Source: Chitinophaga sancti
GTDB lineage: Bacteria > Bacteroidota > Bacteroidia > Chitinophagales > Chitinophagaceae
Length of the DNA: 64,000 bases
Direction: 5' to 3'
NCBI RefSeq assembly: GCF_034424315.1
Contig: NZ_CP139972.1
Coordinates: 2,790,001 to 2,854,000, forward strand
Made by a program: the position numbers and the translations under genes
Shown here: piece by piece, positions 60,542-64,000 of the stretch
How the letters are laid out: every line of letters starts with the position of its first letter
How positions within the stretch are numbered: the first letter of the stretch is position 1
The notes under the pieces: generated by a model
The model's database searches: none
Told to the model about the DNA's origin: nothing
The model's input: only the letters and a program-made list of their open reading frames with translations

Positions 60542-60585
60542 TACAATGAAGGTTTATGTGTTAAAAAAAAGAAAACAATGGGAGA

Positions 60586-62331
60586 TTACATGACCTGCTG
60601 CGCTGCAGGATGTAACTGGCTTTCAAACAGCCGGTAGAAATGGCCTCTCTTATTGATCAGCGCTGACATTGTGCCATGCTCTACGATCTCCCCGGCATCC
60701 ATACAGATGATCTCCTGTACATGCTTCAGGGTGCTGAGCCGATGTGATATAAGTATGATAGTGTGAAACTTACCACTTTCGAAAATGTGTTTATAAATGA
60801 TATCCTCACTTTTTGAGTCTATTTCTGACGATGCCTCGTCAATGATCAACAATTCTGTTTTGCGCAACAGGGATCTGCCCAACGACATCTTCTGCTTCTG
60901 CCCTCCTGACAACTTCACACCGCTATCACCAATCATGGTATCAATGCGATCCTTGTACTCCTGATGGTCATTGAAAAGTCGTACCAGCCGCGATACATGC
61001 GCTGCTTCCGCTTCCGTGGCATCCTGCTTTCCATAACGGATGTTCTCTACGATCGTATCGTTAAAGAGGAAATATCCCTGACTATTCACCGTCAGCCGCT
61101 GCATCCAATGCTCCATATCTATATCCTGCAAGTCCTGCCCGTTCACCAGTATCTGACCAGTTGCCGGAATATTGAACTTACACAACAGGTCCACAATGGT
61201 AGACTTTCCACCGCCACTGCTGCCAACAATGGCATAATGCCGTCCCGCCTCAAACGTAAAATTGAAATCCCTGATCACAGTTTTATCCTGGTGTGCAAAC
61301 GAAACACCATTGAGCTCTATACGGGCGATCTCCCCTTCCAGCTCTATGTAATTACCATCACTAAACTGTACCGGATGATCCAGCAATTCAAAGATCCTGG
61401 ATAAGGATACCGATGTATTGATCAGCTCCGCATACAACGACACAATGTTTTGAAAAGGATCATATAGCTTATTGGCGTACTGGAGGAATGCGATCAAGGT
61501 ACCAATCGTCATCACACCGGCAATCACCCTATACCCCCCCAATCCAAGTGTGATAAGAGGTACCATTGCCAGCAGGAAAATACTGATGCCTTTTGAACCG
61601 GATAACACCAGTGTACCACTCATGTTCAATTTGATGAGTGACATGAACCTGTCCTTCAATAATTTTTCTTCAAACAGATAAGTATTGAACAACTTAATAA
61701 ACCTGATATGAGATACCCGCTCAGTCAGATGCCCCAATATGGCTGACTCCATTTTTCTCACCTTGCCGGTGATCGTTTTGATACGCGGATGAAAACGTCT
61801 GATGGTCAGGAACAACAACGGATAGATGAGACATATTGCCAGGAATAATTTCACCTCCAGTATACACATCAATGTGATCAGGCCTATAATCGTAATACCG
61901 TTATTGATAAAATTGATCAGGGCACCAGTAAGTGCATTTCGTACATTATTGACCTCGTTGTTCATCCGGTGGATCAGATCACCCAGGCTCCTCTCTTTAA
62001 AGAACGACATCGGTAATCGTATCACATGATTGAACAAGCGCAGGGACAGATCATTCAATACCCGGTTGCTGATCCAGCTGTACATATACTCTGCCGCCAT
62101 ACCCAACACCACCCTGAATACATAAGTGGCAAGTATGACAGACAATATCCCAAAGAGCATATCGGTCTTCTTTTCTACCAGGGCATGATCTATAATGATC
62201 TTCAAAAAATAAGGAGATGCAAGGGCCGCCATATTGCCAAGTACCATCAACAACAATAACAGTGCTTCATACCTGATATAAGGCCTTAGGAAGACGAAAA
62301 ATCGCTTCCAGATCGTACTCCGGGTTTCCAT
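60586..62331 (-). CDS. ABC exporter (membrane domain plus ATPase), peptide operon
   Basis: 581 residues, half-transporter. The N-terminal TMD1 has six helices (about 18-315) and starts directly with RFFVFLRPYIRYEALLLLL, so there is no C39 peptidase domain. The ATPase shows Walker A GSSGGGKST, a Q-loop, the signature LSGGQKQKMSLGR, Walker B ELLIIDEASSEID and H-loop ISHRLSTL. It is of the lipid/peptide exporter group (MsbA/HlyB type). It is placed 12 bases after the hydroxylase gene and directly before the precursor peptide gene, so it probably exports the mature peptide. Confidence 0.93.
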   Translation of the reverse strand: METRSTIWKRFFVFLRPYIRYEALLLLLMVLGNMAALASPYFLKIIIDHALVEKKTDMLFGILSVILATYVFRVVLGMAAEYMYSWISNRVLNDLSLRLFNHVIRLPMSFFKERSLGDLIHRMNNEVNNVRNALTGALINFINNGITIIGLITLMCILEVKLFLAICLIYPLLFLTIRRFHPRIKTITGKVRKMESAILGHLTERVSHIRFIKLFNTYLFEEKLLKDRFMSLIKLNMSGTLVLSGSKGISIFLLAMVPLITLGLGGYRVIAGVMTIGTLIAFLQYANKLYDPFQNIVSLYAELINTSVSLSRIFELLDHPVQFSDGNYIELEGEIARIELNGVSFAHQDKTVIRDFNFTFEAGRHYAIVGSSGGGKSTIVDLLCKFNIPATGQILVNGQDLQDIDMEHWMQRLTVNSQGYFLFNDTIVENIRYGKQDATEAEAAHVSRLVRLFNDHQEYKDRIDTMIGDSGVKLSGGQKQKMSLGRSLLRKTELLIIDEASSEIDSKSEDIIYKHIFESGKFHTIILISHRLSTLKHVQEIICMDAGEIVEHGTMSALINKRGHFYRLFESQLHPAAQQVM

Positions 62332-62343
62332 ATGTAATTGTTG

Positions 62344-63162
62344 TTAGGACTTGTTTAAATAGATACCAGCAATTTCCTGCATTTTCCTTGCAGCATTTGC
62401 ATACCCCTGTTTCTCAAAGAACCGTAATATGACCTGGTAATTCTCCCCGTTAATAAAATTCTCTGACAGGGCCAGGCTAGGCTTCAATACAATCGCCCAA
62501 TGCCAGATATTGGCCGGACAATAAATAAGTTCTCCCGGCTCCTGTATACATACCACAGGGGTTGTATCTCTCAGCATCGGAAAACTGGCAGGATCTGCCG
62601 TCAAAGGGTCAAACTCCCCATTATAGATCAAGTGCTCCTGCTCCGGTGGAAAGAACAACCATAGTTTCTTTCCCTCAAACAATGCATTCCAGAAGCTCGA
62701 TCCCCATATATCCTGGTGCAAATTACTCCTGGCCCCACTTGGACCAAAGTACAGGCATGACAACTCTATGCGCCGTGTCAATGCCCTGGTTGTATAATAA
62801 TCCTTATACCAGCAATGAAATGCAGCAGGCACCTGGTATTCCCCCACCATATTATTCTCAAGGTGCAGGGTAGACTTCCCATAATAAGGCACCTCATCAG
62901 CCGTATTATAAATATAGTCCGCATAAGCCGCCATCTCAGTCTGTATATAACTCACCTGACCATTCATCTTCCGGTCTGCCGACACCTTCCATTTGCCAAA
63001 CTTATCTGCCAGGTGTAGAATATTCCACTTCGGGTACGCAGCCCATTGTTGCATCACACCATCATACAATACAGGCTGAGACCTGTCTATATACTCCTCA
63101 GGAGTAGACGCACGGATGATGTTCCGCTGTTGCGGAAAAAGAGGAAGGAATGTCATAAACAA
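62344..63162 (-). CDS. JmjC/cupin_8 hydroxylase, JMJD6-like
   Basis: 272 residues. Double-stranded beta-helix of Fe(II)/2-oxoglutarate oxygenases: SNLHQDIWGSSFWNALFEG with ligands His149 and Asp151, GKKLWLFFPP with Lys166 as the likely 2OG contact, and GELIYCPANIWHWAIVL with third ligand His221, then SENFIN. The order of residues is strikingly like human JMJD6 (HID, WNALVQGHKRW, WWHVVLN). Relatives hydroxylate lysine, arginine or asparagine side chains. It lies 2 bases after the acyl-carrier-like gene and 12 bases before the exporter gene. A role in modifying the peptide is inferred; the core has several Arg and Asn. Confidence 0.85.
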   Translation of the reverse strand: MFMTFLPLFPQQRNIIRASTPEEYIDRSQPVLYDGVMQQWAAYPKWNILHLADKFGKWKVSADRKMNGQVSYIQTEMAAYADYIYNTADEVPYYGKSTLHLENNMVGEYQVPAAFHCWYKDYYTTRALTRRIELSCLYFGPSGARSNLHQDIWGSSFWNALFEGKKLWLFFPPEQEHLIYNGEFDPLTADPASFPMLRDTTPVVCIQEPGELIYCPANIWHWAIVLKPSLALSENFINGENYQVILRFFEKQGYANAARKMQEIAGIYLNKS

Positions 63163-63164
63163 TA

Positions 63165-63431
63165 CTATAAAACTGCTGGAGAATGCCGGATGATCACCGC
63201 CGCCATATGCTCCAGGCTACTGAAAAAAAAGTAATCTACCTCATGATCAGGTATGGATATCTCAAACCTGGATTCGATAAAAGCTACCCATTGAAGGCTG
63301 GCACTATCATCCTGCGAAAAAAGGTATAAAAGGTTCAGTCTGATCAATTCATCTGTAAACAACTGCGGTACAGGCAAACGGGCTCTCAGTTCAGAAAGCA
63401 GGTAACTTTCCAGCGTTTCGGGGATGACCAT
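63165..63431 (-). CDS. Acyl-carrier-protein-like protein with shifted Ser motif
   Basis: 88 residues. The end follows the ACP four-helix pattern: a D-S motif, then LQWVAFIESRFEISIPDHEVDYFFFSSLEHMAAVI, as in small ACPs of biosynthetic clusters. The usual DSL(x) box reads DDSASL: if the helix is aligned, Asp sits where the phosphopantetheine Ser is expected and the Ser is one residue later. It may still be modified, or be a non-acylated variant. It lies 2 bases before the hydroxylase gene. If active, it would supply an acyl group for the LpxL-like protein. Confidence 0.6.
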   Translation of the reverse strand: MVIPETLESYLLSELRARLPVPQLFTDELIRLNLLYLFSQDDSASLQWVAFIESRFEISIPDHEVDYFFFSSLEHMAAVIIRHSPAVL

Positions 63432-63451
63432 GCAGACAATATTTTAAATGA

Positions 63452-64000
63452 TTATTCTTTCAACACATGGATAGGATTGATCTTCTCCAACCGGAATGAA
63501 TAAAACAAAACGACCAGGAATATAATAAAGCCCATACATACCAGCGGGATTAGGAATGAGACAGGGTGCAGATATATACGATAAGGGAATTTATCCAGCC
63601 AGTTATTCAGGAACATATAAGATACCGGGATGGCGATCAATACGGCAATCACAATACATTGCAAAAAATCTTTGAAGATCAGTAATAACATCTGTTGCTG
63701 TGAACTGCCAAACACTTTCCGGATACCCATTTCCCGCATGCGCTTGATAATAGAAAAATTAACCAGCCCCAGGAAACCAGACATCGCGATCAGGATACAT
63801 ACAATGCTAAATAAAAATGACCGTCTGCCCAGGTTCGCTTCATCCTGGTACAAGGTATCCAATGAATCCTTTACCCAGAAATAAGATTCCTGCTTGCCAC
63901 TATCATTCCGTCCCAGCTTTTCCAGGTAAGCGATCGCATCAGCCTCACGGCCAGGCACAGGACGTATAAAGATATAATCAGCTTCTGAAGGATAATCTGC
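63452..64000 (-). CDS. MacB/FtsX-type ABC transporter permease, C-terminal part (partial)
   Basis: Coding continues past the window edge at 64000 (the frame is open through the last complete codon), so only the C-terminal ~180 residues are visible. Periplasmic part ends YFWVKDSLDTLYQDEANLGRR, then a helix (FLFSIVCILIAMSGFLGLVNF), the conserved loop SIIKRMREMGIRKVFGSS, and two more helices, ending EKINPIHVLKE. This is the FtsX-like permease of MacB-type efflux/transport systems, abundant in Bacteroidota. It is 20 bases before the acyl-carrier-like gene and may belong to the peptide operon. Confidence 0.88.
   Translation of the reverse strand, partial: ADYPSEADYIFIRPVPGREADAIAYLEKLGRNDSGKQESYFWVKDSLDTLYQDEANLGRRSFLFSIVCILIAMSGFLGLVNFSIIKRMREMGIRKVFGSSQQQMLLLIFKDFLQCIVIAVLIAIPVSYMFLNNWLDKFPYRIYLHPVSFLIPLVCMGFIIFLVVLFYSFRLEKINPIHVLKE

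Overview
The window is a Bacteroidota chromosome segment, most likely Chitinophagaceae and close to Chitinophaga. The evidence is two secreted subtilisin-like proteases with type IX secretion sorting tails, many families typical of this phylum (DUF3810, DUF3667, HEIGH metalloprotease lipoprotein, DUF1080 proteins, HD-Pnk), and promoters of the Bacteroidota TTTG/TTG-N17-20-TAnnTTTG type, best seen before the tRNA genes, yceD-rpmF-plsX and tex. Family names come from reading motifs; no database search was possible.

Layout. 1-23 kb is mostly core genome: a truncated S8 protease, an aspartate-type aminotransferase, an M23 peptidase, a methylmalonyl-CoA mutase-type large subunit, a methyltransferase, a HEIGH metallopeptidase, a second S8 protease, lpdA, a lolA-like gene with ftsK, an alpha/beta hydrolase that has lost its nucleophile, a DUF423-aroK-phosphopantetheinyl transferase run, dcd, and a cytochrome c/DUF1080 pair. 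23-27 kb carries an RNA-repair cassette (RNA ligase plus HD-Pnk) with a structured leader, an inverted repeat around its promoter and three tandem hairpins at its 3' end. 27-53 kb is again core-like: TlpA, YggS, acyl-CoA dehydrogenase, arginase, a GH63-type glucosidase, DUF3810, fructosamine kinase, two sensor kinases, yceD-rpmF-plsX, mazG, tex, enoyl-CoA hydratase and DUF3667.

53.4-64 kb starts with tRNA-Gly(GCC), a truncated tRNA-Leu relic and an intact tRNA-Leu(UAA), followed by a 26-bp perfect hairpin and then an accessory region. Apart from one GT9-like gene on the + strand, everything from 64,000 down to 55,709 is on the - strand and tightly spaced. In transcription order: MacB-like permease (cut by the window edge), acyl-carrier-like protein, JMJD6-like cupin hydroxylase, ABC exporter, a 56-aa peptide with a double-glycine-type leader, a small secreted protein, an acyltransferase-fold protein with a PqqD-like tail, a glycosyltransferase/LicD fusion, a GT4-type glycosyltransferase and a secreted carboxypeptidase-regulatory-like protein.

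I read this as a candidate ribosomally made, tailored and exported peptide (possibly acylated, hydroxylated and glycosylated or phospho-decorated). It is the strongest candidate here for an undescribed system. The RNA-repair cassette with its RNA structures is second. Two families of short dispersed repeats were also found (12.25/42.63 kb and 26.63/33.85 kb).
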